64,000 bases of DNA from Burkholderia sp. Bp8992 (lineage in GTDB: Bacteria; Pseudomonadota; Gammaproteobacteria; Burkholderiales; Burkholderiaceae), in assembly GCF_003853705.1 (NCBI RefSeq), contig NZ_QTQI01000012.1, positions 1 to 64,000 of the forward strand, in the 5' to 3' direction. Positions within the stretch are counted from its first letter, which is position 1. Each line of letters opens with the position of its first letter. Under the pieces are notes generated by a model that had not been told where the DNA came from, made no database searches, and saw only the letters and a program-made list of their open reading frames with translations. The position numbers and the translations under genes were made by a program. Below, piece by piece: positions 52,236-61,548 of this stretch.

Positions 52236-53657
52236 ATGAGCAGATTGATCGTGGTATCGAACCGTGTCGCCGCCGGCGAGGACACGCGCCCGAGCGCGGG
52301 CGGCCTGGCCGTCGGCGTGATGGATGCGCTGAAGGAAAGCGGCGGCGTCTGGTTCGGCTGGAACGGCGAGATCGTCGGTGCGCCCGACGCCGAACCCGCG
52401 ATCCAGCGGGATGGCAACGTCACGTATGCGACGGTCGGGCTGACCCGGCGCGATTACGATCAGTACTACCGCGGTTTCTCGAACGCGACGCTGTGGCCGG
52501 TGTTCCACTACCGCGGCGATCTCGCGCGCTTCGATCGTCAGGAGTACGCCGGTTATCTGCGCGTGAACGCGATGCTCGCGAAGCAGCTAGCCGCGCTGCT
52601 GCGGCCCGACGACCTGATCTGGGTACACGACTATCATTTGCTGCCGTTCGCGCATTACCTGCGCGAGCTCGGCGTGAGGAACCCGATCGGTTTCTTCCTG
52701 CACATCCCTTTTCCGTCGTCCGACATGCTGCGCCTCGTGCCGCCGCACGAGGAACTCGTGAAGTTCATGTGCGCGTACGACGTCGCAGGCTTCCAGACCG
52801 AGGCCGACAAGCAGGCATTTACCGACTACATCGAACGGCGCGGGATCGGCGCGGCAAGCGACGACGGGATGCTGCACGCGCACGGCCGGGTCGTGAAGGT
52901 CGCGGCTTATCCGATCGGCGTGCATCCCGACGCGATCGCGCAGGCGGCCGTCCAGTACGGCACGCGCAAACCCGTGAAGATGCTGCGCGAGGCGCTCGAC
53001 GGCCGCAAGCTCGTGATGAGCGTCGACCGTCTCGACTACTCGAAGGGGCTCGTCGAGCGCTTCCAGTCGTTCGAGCGGATGCTCGCGAACGCGCCGGGCT
53101 GGCAGGGGCGCGTGTCGCTGTTGCAGATCGCGCCGCCGACGCGTTCCGACGTGCAGACCTACCAGGACATTCGCGAGACGCTCGAAGGCGAAGCCGGCCG
53201 CATCAACGGCCGTTTCTCGCAACTCGACTGGACGCCGATCCAGTACCTGAACCGCAAGTACGAGCGCAACCTGCTGATGGCGTTCTTCCGGATGTCGCAG
53301 GTCGGCTACGTGACGCCGCTGCGCGACGGGATGAATCTCGTCGCGAAGGAGTACGTCGCATCGCAGGACCCGGCCGATCCGGGCGTGCTCGTGCTGTCGG
53401 AGTTCGCCGGTGCGGCGGCCGAGTTGACCGGCGCGCTGCTCGTCAATCCGTACGATCTGTCGCAGATGGCCGAGGCGCTGGAACGTGCGCTGTCGATGCC
53501 GCTCGCGGAGCGGCAGGCGCGTCATGAGGAGAATCTCGCGCGGCTCCGTGACAACGACCTGTCGGTCTGGCGCGACACGTTCGTCGCCGACCTGCGCAGT
53601 GTCGCGGCGGCTGCGTCGGTCACGCAGCGTGCGGGCCGGCGGGTTGCGCATGCGTGA
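52236..53657 (+). CDS. otsA: Trehalose-6-phosphate synthase
   Basis: GT20 glycosyltransferase that joins UDP-glucose and glucose-6-phosphate to trehalose-6-phosphate in the cytoplasm; trehalose is an osmo- and stress protectant. The 473-residue length equals E. coli OtsA. Conserved parts include SNRVA at the N-terminus, [32 protein letters not shown] and [20 protein letters not shown] precedes the ATG at 52236. The 3' end overlaps the P-loop gene by eight bases. No otsB is in the window. Confidence 0.96.
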   Translation: MSRLIVVSNRVAAGEDTRPSAGGLAVGVMDALKESGGVWFGWNGEIVGAPDAEPAIQRDGNVTYATVGLTRRDYDQYYRGFSNATLWPVFHYRGDLARFDRQEYAGYLRVNAMLAKQLAALLRPDDLIWVHDYHLLPFAHYLRELGVRNPIGFFLHIPFPSSDMLRLVPPHEELVKFMCAYDVAGFQTEADKQAFTDYIERRGIGAASDDGMLHAHGRVVKVAAYPIGVHPDAIAQAAVQYGTRKPVKMLREALDGRKLVMSVDRLDYSKGLVERFQSFERMLANAPGWQGRVSLLQIAPPTRSDVQTYQDIRETLEGEAGRINGRFSQLDWTPIQYLNRKYERNLLMAFFRMSQVGYVTPLRDGMNLVAKEYVASQDPADPGVLVLSEFAGAAAELTGALLVNPYDLSQMAEALERALSMPLAERQARHEENLARLRDNDLSVWRDTFVADLRSVAAAASVTQRAGRRVAHA

Positions 53658-54243
53658 GTTCGCACCGGGCGCCGGTGCCGAGGACGAGGCGACGGACGCT
53701 GCCGTCGGCCGCTTCTTCGTCGTGACGGGCGGCCCGGGTTCGGGCAAGAGCACGCTGCTCGATGCGCTGGAGCGTGCCGGCTTTGCGCGCTCGCAGGAAG
53801 CCGGGCGCGGCGTGATCCGCGACCAGATGGCCATCGACGGCCTCGCGCTGCCGTGGCGCGACCCGGCGGCGTTCGCCGAATTGATGCTGAGCTGGGAGTT
53901 GCGTTCGTATCACCTCGCGCGGCAGGCGCGCGGGCCCGTGTTCTTCGATCGCGGCGTGCCGGACGTGGTCGGCTACCTGCGGCTGACTGGCCTGCCGGTT
54001 CCCGCGCATGCGGAAGCGGCGGCCCGCCGTTTCCGCTATCACCGCCGCGTGTTCATCGCGCCGCCGTGGCCCGAGATCTATGCGCAGGACACCGAGCGCC
54101 GGCAGGATTTCGCGGAAGCCGAGCGGACCTACGACGCGATGGTCGATTGCTACACGTCATATGGTTACCGGCTGATCGAGTTGCCGCGCGTCGGCGTAAA
54201 GGCGCGCGTGCGCTTCGTGATGGACGCGCTCGACGCCGCGTGA
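53650..54243 (+). CDS. P-loop AAA-type ATPase overlapping otsA
   Basis: A 197-residue predicted nucleotide-binding protein of the AAA_28/NadR-kinase-like group. The P-loop is VVTGGPGSGKST (about 24-35), and FFDRGVPDVVGYLRL follows the central region, with an Asp that may be the general base. FAEAERTYDAMVDCYTSYGYRLIELP near the end is typical of these small ATPases. Its ATG lies in the last codons of otsA, suggesting coupled translation, but no direct link to trehalose metabolism is known to me. Confidence 0.85.
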   Translation: MREFAPGAGAEDEATDAAVGRFFVVTGGPGSGKSTLLDALERAGFARSQEAGRGVIRDQMAIDGLALPWRDPAAFAELMLSWELRSYHLARQARGPVFFDRGVPDVVGYLRLTGLPVPAHAEAAARRFRYHRRVFIAPPWPEIYAQDTERRQDFAEAERTYDAMVDCYTSYGYRLIELPRVGVKARVRFVMDALDAA

Positions 54244-54280
54244 CGCTCGTCGTGCGTGCGGTGCGTGGCGCATGGCCGCG

Positions 54281-55648
54281 TCAGGTCGCCGCGTCCGGCC
54301 GTGGCGACGTGATGCGCAGCATGCTCACGACGGCCGCCACCGCAGCGAATGCCGTCGCGACATAGAGCGCGATCGTCGGCCCGCGATCGGGCGACAGGCC
54401 GAAAATCAGGGCGACCAGTGCCGCGCCGAGCGTCTGGCCGGTCAGGCGCGCGGTGCTCAGCATGCCGCCCGCGCCGCCGCTGCGCTCGCGCGGCGCCGAC
54501 GACAGCATCGCGCGGTTGTTCGGCGACTGGAACAGCCCGAAGCCCGCACCGCACAGCGCCATCCGCCACACGATGTCGACGGTACCCGGATGCGGGCCGA
54601 TCGTCGCGAGCGACAGCAGACCGGCCGCAAACAGCGCAAGCCCGATCCCGCCGAGGATGCCGGCCGAATAGCGGTCCGACAGCACGCCCGCGAGCGGCGC
54701 GGCGAACACGATCACGAGCGGCCACGGCGTCATGTAGAGCCCCGTCTCGACCTGCGAGAAGCCGAGCGAATTCTGCAGCCAGAACGGCAGCGCGACGAAC
54801 GCGAGCATCTGCGACGTGAACGACGCCGTCGACGTGTAGACCGACAACGCAAACATCGGGATGCGCATCAGGTCGACGGGCAGGAGCGGCGCCGGCTGCG
54901 ACAATTGACGCTTCACGAAGAAGTAGCCGACGACGACCGCGACCGCCAGCTCGGCCGCGACGTACGCGTGACCCTCGCCGTGGCCGAGCCCGTCGACGGC
55001 CGTGATCAGCAGGCCGAACACGCACGCGTTCATCAGCGCGCTCGGGAAATCGTACGGCGCGTCGTGCAGCGGGTTGGCCGGCAGTGCGCGCACGCTGCCG
55101 AGAACCGCGGCGATGCCGATCGGCACGTTGACCGCGAACAGCCACGGCCACGATGCGAACGACAGGATCGCGGACGCGACCGTCGGCCCGATCGCCGACG
55201 ACAGCGCGACGACCATCGCATTGATCGATAGCCCGCGCCCGAGCATCGACGACGGATAGATCATCCGCACGAGCGCCGCGTTGACGCTCATGATGCCGGC
55301 CGCGCCGAACCCCTGGATCACGCGCATCACGGCCAGCATCGGCAGCGAGCCGGCAAGGGCGCAGCCGAGCGAGGCCGCGGTGAACAGCGCGAGCCCGGCG
55401 ATGTAGATGCGGCGATAGCCGATGCGCTCGCCGAGCGACGCGAGCGGCAGCAGCGTGATCGTGACTGCGAGCTGGTACGCGTTGACGATCCAGATCGACG
55501 CGGCGTCGGATGCATGCAGGTCGTGCGCGATCGTCGGCAGTGCGACGTTCGCGATCGCGCCGTCGAGCACGGCGAGCGTGATGCCCAGTGCGACGCAGAC
55601 GATCGCCCAGTAGCGTTGCGGAAGCGGCAGGCCGGTATCGGCGTTCAT
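54281..55648 (-). CDS. MFS drug-type efflux transporter (DHA2-like)
   Basis: A 455-residue inner-membrane transporter with about 12-14 helices. The N-terminal LAVLDGAIANVALPTIAHDLHAS, with its Asp in helix 1 and PTI, is the DHA2/EmrB-QacA signature; GERIGYRRIYIAGLALFT is motif A; motif C-type glycine/proline sequence appears around SSAIGPTVASAIL. The ATG at 55648 (MNADTGLP) is used because upstream sequence is not conserved-looking. It probably exports a toxic compound. It faces away from the DUF5594-like gene on the same strand; no regulator is adjacent. Confidence 0.9.
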   Translation of the reverse strand: MNADTGLPLPQRYWAIVCVALGITLAVLDGAIANVALPTIAHDLHASDAASIWIVNAYQLAVTITLLPLASLGERIGYRRIYIAGLALFTAASLGCALAGSLPMLAVMRVIQGFGAAGIMSVNAALVRMIYPSSMLGRGLSINAMVVALSSAIGPTVASAILSFASWPWLFAVNVPIGIAAVLGSVRALPANPLHDAPYDFPSALMNACVFGLLITAVDGLGHGEGHAYVAAELAVAVVVGYFFVKRQLSQPAPLLPVDLMRIPMFALSVYTSTASFTSQMLAFVALPFWLQNSLGFSQVETGLYMTPWPLVIVFAAPLAGVLSDRYSAGILGGIGLALFAAGLLSLATIGPHPGTVDIVWRMALCGAGFGLFQSPNNRAMLSSAPRERSGGAGGMLSTARLTGQTLGAALVALIFGLSPDRGPTIALYVATAFAAVAAVVSMLRITSPRPDAAT

Positions 55649-55814
55649 GACGGGAGCCAGAGCGTGGTTGTCCGCGCGCCCGCTTGCCGGTTGCGTGCGC
55701 AACCATGCGAAAAGGGTGGAGGCGGCGATGAACGGCCCGGCCGGCGCGGCTGCACCGGATCGGGGCCGGTCGAGTGTATCACCGGGCCGCGTGACGTGAC
55801 GCCGACGCGCGCAC

Positions 55815-56195
55815 TCAGCCTTCGAAGTCGAGACCGCCGAGCCGCACGAGCGGTTCGGCCTGCGTGCGCGACGCGAGATCGATGTCGCGTGCGCCCTGCC
55901 ATGCACCCAGCTTCTTCGGCAGCGCGGCGAGGTAGTGCTCGAAGCGCTGCGGGCCGTCCTGCGACATCAGCCGCTCGATTTCGTCGGTGTCCCAGGTCAG
56001 CTCGAGATTCAGCGGATGCTCGAAGCCGCTCACATGTTCGTGCGGCGCGCTGCGGATCTGCACGCGCGTCGGATGCCCGTGGCCGCCGTACGGGACGACG
56101 TCGGTCAGCACGTGCTCGGCGAAGAAGGCGGCGATGGCCTGCGCGATGCGCGGCGCGAATTCGGTATCGAAACGGCGGGCGGTTTCGGGCTGCAT
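55815..56195 (-). CDS. DUF5594-like protein
   Basis: A 126-residue cytoplasmic protein of unknown function. I recognise MQPETARRFDTEFAPRIAQA, VVPYGGHGHPTRVQI, LTWDTDEIERLMS and the end LVRLGGLDFEG as a small family seen in Burkholderia and, I believe, named DUF5594. AGGAGACGCC precedes the ATG at 56195. There is no signal peptide or membrane segment. It precedes the MFS gene on the same strand with a 166-base gap. Confidence 0.7.
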   Translation of the reverse strand: MQPETARRFDTEFAPRIAQAIAAFFAEHVLTDVVPYGGHGHPTRVQIRSAPHEHVSGFEHPLNLELTWDTDEIERLMSQDGPQRFEHYLAALPKKLGAWQGARDIDLASRTQAEPLVRLGGLDFEG

Positions 56196-56351
56196 GAAGG
56201 CGTCTCCTGTATGCCGAAAATCGTAGCACGGCGGCACGGCGTTCCGGTGGGCGTGATGCCGGTAATCGCGCGTTACCACTTGCTGCATCTATTACGGCCG
56301 CGTGCCGCCACAATGCATTGCATCCAGTACCACTTCGCGTGGGAGTCCATC

Positions 56352-56714
56352 ATGAAAAAGATTGCCGCAGTGTGTGTCCTCGCCGGTTCGCTCGCCGTCG
56401 CGGGCCCGGCGTCCGCGCATGGCCGCGACGGCGGCGCCGTCATCGGCGCCTTGATCGGCGGCGCGGTGCTGGGCGCGATCGTGACGTCCGCGATGAATCC
56501 GCCCGTCGCGTATCAGGCGCCCGTGTACCAGGCACCGGCCTATCAGCCGCCGACGTACTACCAGGCGCCGGCGTACCAGCAGCCTGCGTATCCCACCTAT
56601 CAGCAGGCGCAGTATCAGGACGACGGCCCGAACTATTGCTACGACCGCTATCAGCGCGCGTACGTGTGCGGCGCGCCGGTGCAGGGCGGCTACGCGCAGC
56701 TGGCTGGGTGGTAG
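56352..56714 (+). CDS. Secreted glycine-zipper protein with Tyr-Gln-Ala-Pro repeats
   Basis: A 120-residue exported protein. The signal peptide MKKIAAVCVLAGSLAVAGPASA ends at AHG. A short glycine zipper (GAVIGALIGGAVLGAIV, about 29-45) could insert into a membrane. It is followed by about nine Tyr/Pro/Gln-rich repeats of YQAP type (about 52-85) and a C-terminal region with two Cys (YCYDRYQRAYVC) likely disulfide-bonded. An envelope role is likely. A strong terminator follows; the next gene is convergent. Confidence 0.82.
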   Translation: MKKIAAVCVLAGSLAVAGPASAHGRDGGAVIGALIGGAVLGAIVTSAMNPPVAYQAPVYQAPAYQPPTYYQAPAYQQPAYPTYQQAQYQDDGPNYCYDRYQRAYVCGAPVQGGYAQLAGW

Positions 56715-56790
56715 GCGGGCGTATGCGACGCGTGAACGGGCAGGGCGCCGGCCGGCACCCGCCGACGTTCATGTCGCGGGACCGGACGAC

Positions 56791-56828
56791 AAAAGGCCCT
56801 CGCTTCCTGCGAGGGCCTTTGCTTTTGT
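56791..56828. terminator. Terminator between two convergent small envelope genes
   Basis: AAAGGCCCTCGC and GCGAGGGCCTTT are perfect 12-base arms with a 5-base loop; GCTTTT follows on the plus strand and TTGTCG on the minus, after T residues in the arm. Serves the plus-strand gene, possibly both. Confidence 0.85.
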
Positions 56829-56907
56829 GCGGCTGTCCGTTCGCTTGCGTGATCCGCGGCCGGCCATCGGCGGGCCGTGCGCGGATACAAACGGTTGCAA
56901 TTGCGCG

Positions 56908-57228
56908 TCAGTGGCGATGACCGCCACCGTCGTCACCGCGCCCGCCGCCGTCGTTCCAGTCGCCGCGGCGGCCGCCGCGTCCCCAGCCATTGCCGCGGTT
57001 GCCGCGATCGCCGTCCCAGCGATGGTAGTCGCGCCGGCCGCGATCCCAGTCGCGTCCGCCGCCGCCACCCCAGATGTTGACCGTACCGTACACGGGGGAC
57101 GGCGCGTACGCGTAGCCGGGATCGGAATAGTAGGGCTGCCCGTAACCGTAGCCGTATCCGGCGTCCGGGGCGACGACGCAGCCGGCCAGCAAGGTCGCGA
57201 CGCCGGCGGCAGCAATGAGCTTCAGCAT
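56908..57228 (-). CDS. Gly/Arg/Asp-rich small lipoprotein
   Basis: A 106-residue exported lipoprotein with lipobox LLAGC. After a Tyr/Pro-rich part (YGYGYGQPYYSDPGYAY, about 24-45), residues 53-106 are very rich in Gly, Arg and Asp (GGGGGRDWDRGRR then GRGGRRGDWNDGGG) and end HRH. This is low-complexity and probably disordered. GGAGA precedes the ATG. Function unknown; it could bind nucleic acid or metal, but nothing shows it. Confidence 0.8.
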   Translation of the reverse strand: MLKLIAAAGVATLLAGCVVAPDAGYGYGYGQPYYSDPGYAYAPSPVYGTVNIWGGGGGRDWDRGRRDYHRWDGDRGNRGNGWGRGGRRGDWNDGGGRGDDGGGHRH

Positions 57229-57371
57229 GATGTTCTCCGTTGATTGCCATATAAGTACCGCGCGCGCGAACCGGCAGCTGTTTGCAATTGTGTCGGCAAA
57301 TTACAGTGGCGTAAGGTCCTGATGCGAAAGTGTTAGCATCCGGGGCTCATTTGTTTTTCAGGAGCACATCG

Positions 57372-57872
57372 ATGAAATTCGCGATCCGGGCCGCGCTGGC
57401 CGCTTTCTGCGTCACGACTGCCGCCGCGTGCATGGCGAGCCCCGCATCGGCGCCCGCCGTGCCGGCCGAGTCGATCAAGATGTTTCCGCAGGCGGCGGCC
57501 GGCCAGCAGCGCGTCGTGATCGGGCTGCCCGCGCTCGAGAACGAAGGCGATGCGCGCGTCGAGCTGATGATCGGCAAGACGCTGCAGACCGATTGCAACC
57601 AGCAGTGGTTCGGCGGCGAGCTGACCGCCGAGGACGTGAAGGGCTGGGGCTATACGTATTACCAGCTCACCGACGTGAAGGGGCCGGCTTCGACGCTGAT
57701 GGCGTGTCCGGGCCAGGCGCCGCAGCAGCGGTTCGTGCAGGTACGCGGCGACGGCCAGCTGCTGCGCTATAACAGCCGCCTGCCGCTCGTCGTCTACGTG
57801 CCGGACGGCTTCGAGGTGCGCTATCGCGTGTGGCATGCGTCGAAGGACGTGCAGCACGCAGCGAAGCAGTAA
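57372..57872 (+). CDS. eco: Ecotin, periplasmic serine protease inhibitor
   Basis: A 166-residue exported inhibitor of trypsin-like proteases including elastase and host proteases. After the signal peptide (about 1-26), landmarks are VELMIGKTLQTDCN, GWGYTYYQL, the reactive loop GPASTLMACP, and RYNSRLPLVVYVPDGFEVRYRVW. The disulfide cysteines flank as in E. coli. The P1 residue is Leu where E. coli has Met (STMMAC to STLMAC), so specificity may shift toward chymotrypsin- or elastase-like enzymes. AGGAG precedes the ATG. Confidence 0.95.
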   Translation: MKFAIRAALAAFCVTTAAACMASPASAPAVPAESIKMFPQAAAGQQRVVIGLPALENEGDARVELMIGKTLQTDCNQQWFGGELTAEDVKGWGYTYYQLTDVKGPASTLMACPGQAPQQRFVQVRGDGQLLRYNSRLPLVVYVPDGFEVRYRVWHASKDVQHAAKQ

Positions 57873-57908
57873 CCTGCCGACGCGGTCGCGCGCGGCGATG
57901 TCCTGCCG

Positions 57909-58532
57909 CTACGCGCCGCCCGTGCCGCACGCGCCGACGAGCGCCGGCCATGCGGCCAGCGCGGCTTGCGCGACGGCCTCCAGATCGCGGCGGCTCGCGC
58001 CGTCGCGCGCCTGGATCGACATGCCTTGCTGAACCGTCACGTAGTACCGCGCGATCGCGTCGAGGTCCGCGTCCGCCGAGATCTCGCCGGTCGCGACGCC
58101 CTGCCGCAGACAATCCCGCAACGCCTCGACCGTGCGCTCGCGCATCGCGATCAGCGTTTGACGGACCGTATCGGAACGCTCGGCCGGATGCAGCGCCGAC
58201 AGCACGATCAGGCAGCCGGCTGGCTTCGAGCGCCGCGTGAACACGCGCGCGGTATCCATCAAGTAGTTCCGTATTGCGTCGTGCGCGCTGCCGGCGTGTT
58301 CGACGCCATCCCAGATTTCCCGTCCCTCCGTCGCGCGGTAGTGCTCGAGCGCCTGCCGGAACAACGCTTCCTTGCTGCCGAACGCCGCATACAGGCTCGG
58401 CGACGCGATGCCCATCGCGGCCGTCAGGTCCGTCATCGACGCACCTTCGTAGCCGAGACGCCAGAACACCTCCATCGCGCGATCCAGCGCCGCTTCCTTG
58501 TCGAAGCTTCTCGGTCGGCCCCGTTCAGCCAT
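57909..58532 (-). CDS. TetR-family repressor
   Basis: A 207-residue repressor. The N-terminal HTH (about 8-55) reads GRPRSFDKEAALDRAMEVFW, then GASMTDLTAAMGIASPSLYAAFGSKEALF; the C-terminal ligand-binding domain follows. It belongs to the AcrR-like group with YxxFGSKEALF. It is divergent from an SDR gene, with a 12-base palindrome between them, so it most likely represses the SDR and itself. The ligand is unknown. Confidence 0.9.
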   Translation of the reverse strand: MAERGRPRSFDKEAALDRAMEVFWRLGYEGASMTDLTAAMGIASPSLYAAFGSKEALFRQALEHYRATEGREIWDGVEHAGSAHDAIRNYLMDTARVFTRRSKPAGCLIVLSALHPAERSDTVRQTLIAMRERTVEALRDCLRQGVATGEISADADLDAIARYYVTVQQGMSIQARDGASRRDLEAVAQAALAAWPALVGACGTGGA

Positions 58533-58558
58533 TGCGTCCGTCCCTTCGTCAATTTCTG

Positions 58559-58570
58559 TATCGATCGATA
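58559..58570. promoter_or_regulatory. Palindromic operator between TetR and SDR genes
   Basis: TATCGATCGATA is a perfect 12-base palindrome in the 115-base divergent gap, 27 bases from the TetR start. A TTGACT -35-like hexamer of the SDR promoter lies at 58582-58587. Confidence 0.6.
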
Positions 58571-58647
58571 AAATAAATCAATTGACTGTGGTGCGCAACT
58601 TGCCACATTCTGTGCCGGTCGTTACATAAATAAGGAAAGGAGCCGAC

Positions 58648-59388
58648 ATGAACCGACTTCAGGGTAAGCGTGCACTCATCACGGGCGGCAGCCGCGGCAT
58701 TGGCGCGGCGATCGCGAAACGGCTGGCGGCCGATGGTGCGGACGTTGCGATTACGTACGAAAAATCGGCCGAGCGGGCGCATGCCGTCGTCGCGAGCATC
58801 GAGGCGCTGGGCCGCCGTGCCGTCGCGATCCAGGCCGACAGTGCCGATCCGGTTGCGGTGCGCGACGCTGTCGACCGTGCAGCGGAGGCGTTCGGCGGGC
58901 TCGACATCCTCGTCAACAACGCGGGGATTTTCCGCGCCGGCGCGCTGGACGACCTCACGCTCGACGATATCGACGCGACGCTGAACGTGAACGTGCGCGC
59001 GGTGATCGTCGCGTCGCAGGCGGCGGCGCGGCATCTCGGGGAGGGCGGGCGCATCGTGTCGACCGGCAGTTGCCTCGCGACGCGCGTGCCCGACGCGGGG
59101 ATGAGCCTCTATGCGGCTAGCAAGGCCGCGCTGATCGGCTGGACGCAGGGGCTCGCGCGCGATCTCGGCTCGCGCGGCATCACGGTCAATATCGTGCATC
59201 CTGGATCGACCGATACCGACATGAATCCGGCCGACGGCGAGCACGCCAGTGCGCAGCGTTCGCGGATGGCGATTCCGCAGTACGGCAAGGCCGATGACGT
59301 CGCCGCGCTCGTGGCGTTCGTCGTCGGGCCGGAAGGAAGGTCGATCAATGGCACCGGGTTGACGATCGACGGCGGTGCGAACGCGTAA
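58648..59388 (+). CDS. Short-chain dehydrogenase controlled by TetR
   Basis: A 246-residue classical SDR. Glycine motif TGGSRGIGAAIA (about 11-22), NNAG, catalytic Ser in GSCLATRVPD and Tyr/Lys in SLYAASKAAL, and the C-terminal GLTIDGGANA are intact. Arg in GGSRG suggests NADPH. AAGGAAAGGAG precedes the ATG at 58648. It resembles 3-oxoacyl-ACP-reductase-like SDRs, but the TetR pairing suggests a detoxification or accessory reductase. Confidence 0.9.
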   Translation: MNRLQGKRALITGGSRGIGAAIAKRLAADGADVAITYEKSAERAHAVVASIEALGRRAVAIQADSADPVAVRDAVDRAAEAFGGLDILVNNAGIFRAGALDDLTLDDIDATLNVNVRAVIVASQAAARHLGEGGRIVSTGSCLATRVPDAGMSLYAASKAALIGWTQGLARDLGSRGITVNIVHPGSTDTDMNPADGEHASAQRSRMAIPQYGKADDVAALVAFVVGPEGRSINGTGLTIDGGANA

Positions 59389-59431
59389 GGACCGATGCCC
59401 GGCGCGATTCAGCCGGGCGGGGCGGGGTCCG

Positions 59432-59764
59432 TTATCGGCAGCCGAGCTGCCGATGCTCGGCTTCGAGGTCGGCCCGTTTGTCATAGGCGCGCAGTTCGTT
59501 GCGCGGCTTGCCGTCCGGGCCGAAGCCGCGCACGACCTTGTGGCCGCGGTCGGGCGCGTGCGTGACCGCGTCGATGCCCGCGGCCAGTTCGCGGCAGCGG
59601 GCGTCGGACGATGTGCTTTCCGGATGCGGTGCGGCTGCGGTCGTGACGTTGGCGATGCCCGGGCTGACATAGCGCGGCTTGGCGGGCGCCGTGCCGGTAT
59701 CGGTGGCGTTCGCCGGGCAGGTCAGGGCAGAAAGTATGGCCAGCGCCGCGAGGGTTCGAATCAT
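59432..59764 (-). CDS. Small secreted protein of unknown function
   Basis: A 110-residue protein with a signal peptide (MIRTLAALAILSALTCPANA). The mature part has a Pro/Thr-rich start and a C-terminal region with two Cys (DARCRELAAG and RQLGCR) that may form a disulfide. No known family comes to mind; its position convergent with the SDR and divergent from the beta-helix gene gives no further clue. Confidence 0.7.
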   Translation of the reverse strand: MIRTLAALAILSALTCPANATDTGTAPAKPRYVSPGIANVTTAAAPHPESTSSDARCRELAAGIDAVTHAPDRGHKVVRGFGPDGKPRNELRAYDKRADLEAEHRQLGCR

Positions 59765-59996
59765 GGTCGGGTCCGGATACGGGAAAAGGTTCGGGATTCT
59801 ACGCAATGCGCGGTGCCCGTCCGTGCCGATTGGACGAAGTGCGATCGCATGTCGCATGTCACGGCGATGAATCGGAGAGGATCGCCAACGATTTGTGCGT
59901 GCGACACACAGTGCGACGCGGAGCGGACGAAAGCCTCATTTACAAAGGTGCCGCGCGTACTTAGGATGGCGCCATCTCGGGCTCGTCGGAAATCCT

Positions 59997-61322
59997 ATGC
60001 GTACAGTCGATCGGGCGATGCTCGCCGCGTTTTGCCTTGGCCTCGCCGCGTGTGGCGGTGGCGGCGACAATGCGGCGCCGGCGGCGCAGACCGTTGTGGG
60101 CGCACCTGCCTCGCCCGCCGAACCTGCGCCGGCATCCAGCCCCGCCGGCACGACATCGGGCAACGCGCGCTTGCCCACGCAGGGTGCAAATTCCACGATC
60201 GTTGCGGACGTGACCGTCTATCCGGCCGCCGACGGCAGCGATCAGGCCGATGCGCTGCAAAAGGCATTCGACGGCCTGAAGGCCGGCCAGCGCCTGGTCA
60301 TCGCGCCGGGGCGTTACGTCGTCGGGCATTCGCTCACGGTGAGCGTGCCGCAGGCGGTGATTGCCGGATACGGCGCGACGCTGGCCGCCACGAATCCTGC
60401 GGACCAGACGATCTTGATGAGCGGCACCGGTTCGACGCTCGTCGGCGTGACGCTGGCCGGCACCGGCACGACGCGGCTCACGACGCCGGCCTCGACCAAG
60501 GTCGAGGTGACGGGAACGGGTGTCCAGGTGCTGCGCGTGACGATCGACGGCGGCGCGAGTGCGGGGATCTTCGTGTTCGGCGGCAACAGTGTCGCGATCG
60601 TCGGCAATACCGTCCACGCGACGCTGGCCGACGGCATCCACGCGACCAACGGATCGATCAACGTGCTCGTGCAGGACAATACGGTGACGGCCACCGGCGA
60701 CGACCTGATCGCCGTCGTCAGCTATATCGGCGACGGCCGTATCAGCAGCAATGTGCTGATCGACCATAACGCGGTGTCGGGCAATGCGTGGGGGCGCGGC
60801 ATTGCGGTGGTCGGCGGGCAGGCCGTGACGATCTCGAACAATACGGTCGACGGCGTGCAGAAGGCGGCGGGCATCCTGGTGGCGCAGGAGGACAGCTGGA
60901 ACTCGTATGGTGCGTCGAACGTCGCGATTACCGGCAACGTCGTGACCAACATCCAGAATTCGAACGTGAACAACAACGGGCTGCAGCCGACGCAGCAGGC
61001 GGCGCTCGAACTGGACACCTGGACGGGCACGGTGACGAACGTCGCGGTGACGGGCAACAGTGTGTCCGGCTCCGGTTATGCCGGTTTCCGCGCGTATGGG
61101 AACGTGTGTTCTTTCAGCGTGACGGGGAATACGTTCTCGGCGATCGCCGGTGCGCCGGTGTCGCTGCTGGCGAACGGGTGTGCGGCGAGCCAGATGGTCG
61201 TCGACGCGAACCGGCTGGGGGATGGCAGCTTGCTGGCGCTGCCGTCGGGGTCGTCGGCGAAGGGGACGTTTGCCGTGACCGGCGCGGATGCGAGTTTGAT
61301 GCCGCAGGTAAAGACATTCTGA
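59997..61322 (+). CDS. Right-handed parallel beta-helix lipoprotein
   Basis: A 441-residue exported lipoprotein (lipobox LAAC then GGGG). An Ala/Pro-rich linker (about 28-65) leads to a PL-6/PL-9/GH28-like beta-helix: APGRYVV-x-HSLTV, then many GNTV, SNNTV, TGNVVT turns (for example VAIVGNTVHATLADGIHATN). This NN/GN repeat pattern is that of parallel beta-helix repeat proteins acting on polysaccharide. No catalytic triad could be assigned by eye. It may be a polysaccharide lyase/hydrolase or a surface adhesin. Confidence 0.85.
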   Translation: MRTVDRAMLAAFCLGLAACGGGGDNAAPAAQTVVGAPASPAEPAPASSPAGTTSGNARLPTQGANSTIVADVTVYPAADGSDQADALQKAFDGLKAGQRLVIAPGRYVVGHSLTVSVPQAVIAGYGATLAATNPADQTILMSGTGSTLVGVTLAGTGTTRLTTPASTKVEVTGTGVQVLRVTIDGGASAGIFVFGGNSVAIVGNTVHATLADGIHATNGSINVLVQDNTVTATGDDLIAVVSYIGDGRISSNVLIDHNAVSGNAWGRGIAVVGGQAVTISNNTVDGVQKAAGILVAQEDSWNSYGASNVAITGNVVTNIQNSNVNNNGLQPTQQAALELDTWTGTVTNVAVTGNSVSGSGYAGFRAYGNVCSFSVTGNTFSAIAGAPVSLLANGCAASQMVVDANRLGDGSLLALPSGSSAKGTFAVTGADASLMPQVKTF

Positions 61323-61436
61323 TCGGCCGAGATCCCTCGCTTCCGCTGACTGCAGTAGCTTCTGCGCGATGTTCCGCAGGGAGTCCGCGTTGTCGCGACG
61401 CAGTCGGTTTCCCGCACGGAAGCGACGACAAATAAA

Positions 61437-61465
61437 AAGCCCGCTTGCTGTCGCAAAGCGGGCTT
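61437..61465 (-). terminator. Terminator of the tRNA-fMet gene
   Basis: AAGCCCGCTT and AAGCGGGCTT are 10-base perfect arms; on the minus strand TTTTTATTT follows. It lies just 3' of the tRNA and could also end the beta-helix transcript. Confidence 0.85.
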
Positions 61466-61471
61466 CGATGT

Positions 61472-61548
61472 TGGTTGCGGGGATAGGATTTGAACCTATG
61501 ACCTTCGGGTTATGAGCCCGACGAGCTGCCAGACTGCTCCACCCCGCG
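61472..61548 (-). tRNA. tRNA-fMet (anticodon CAT)
   Basis: A 77-base initiator tRNA with encoded CCA. It begins CGCGGGGTGGAGCAG and ends CCCCGCAACCA, so position 1 C faces A72, the unpaired acceptor end of initiator tRNAs. Three G-C pairs close the anticodon stem (GGG/CCC around CTCATAA); anticodon CAT is complement of 61512-61514. The T-loop reads TTCAAAT. Confidence 0.95.
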
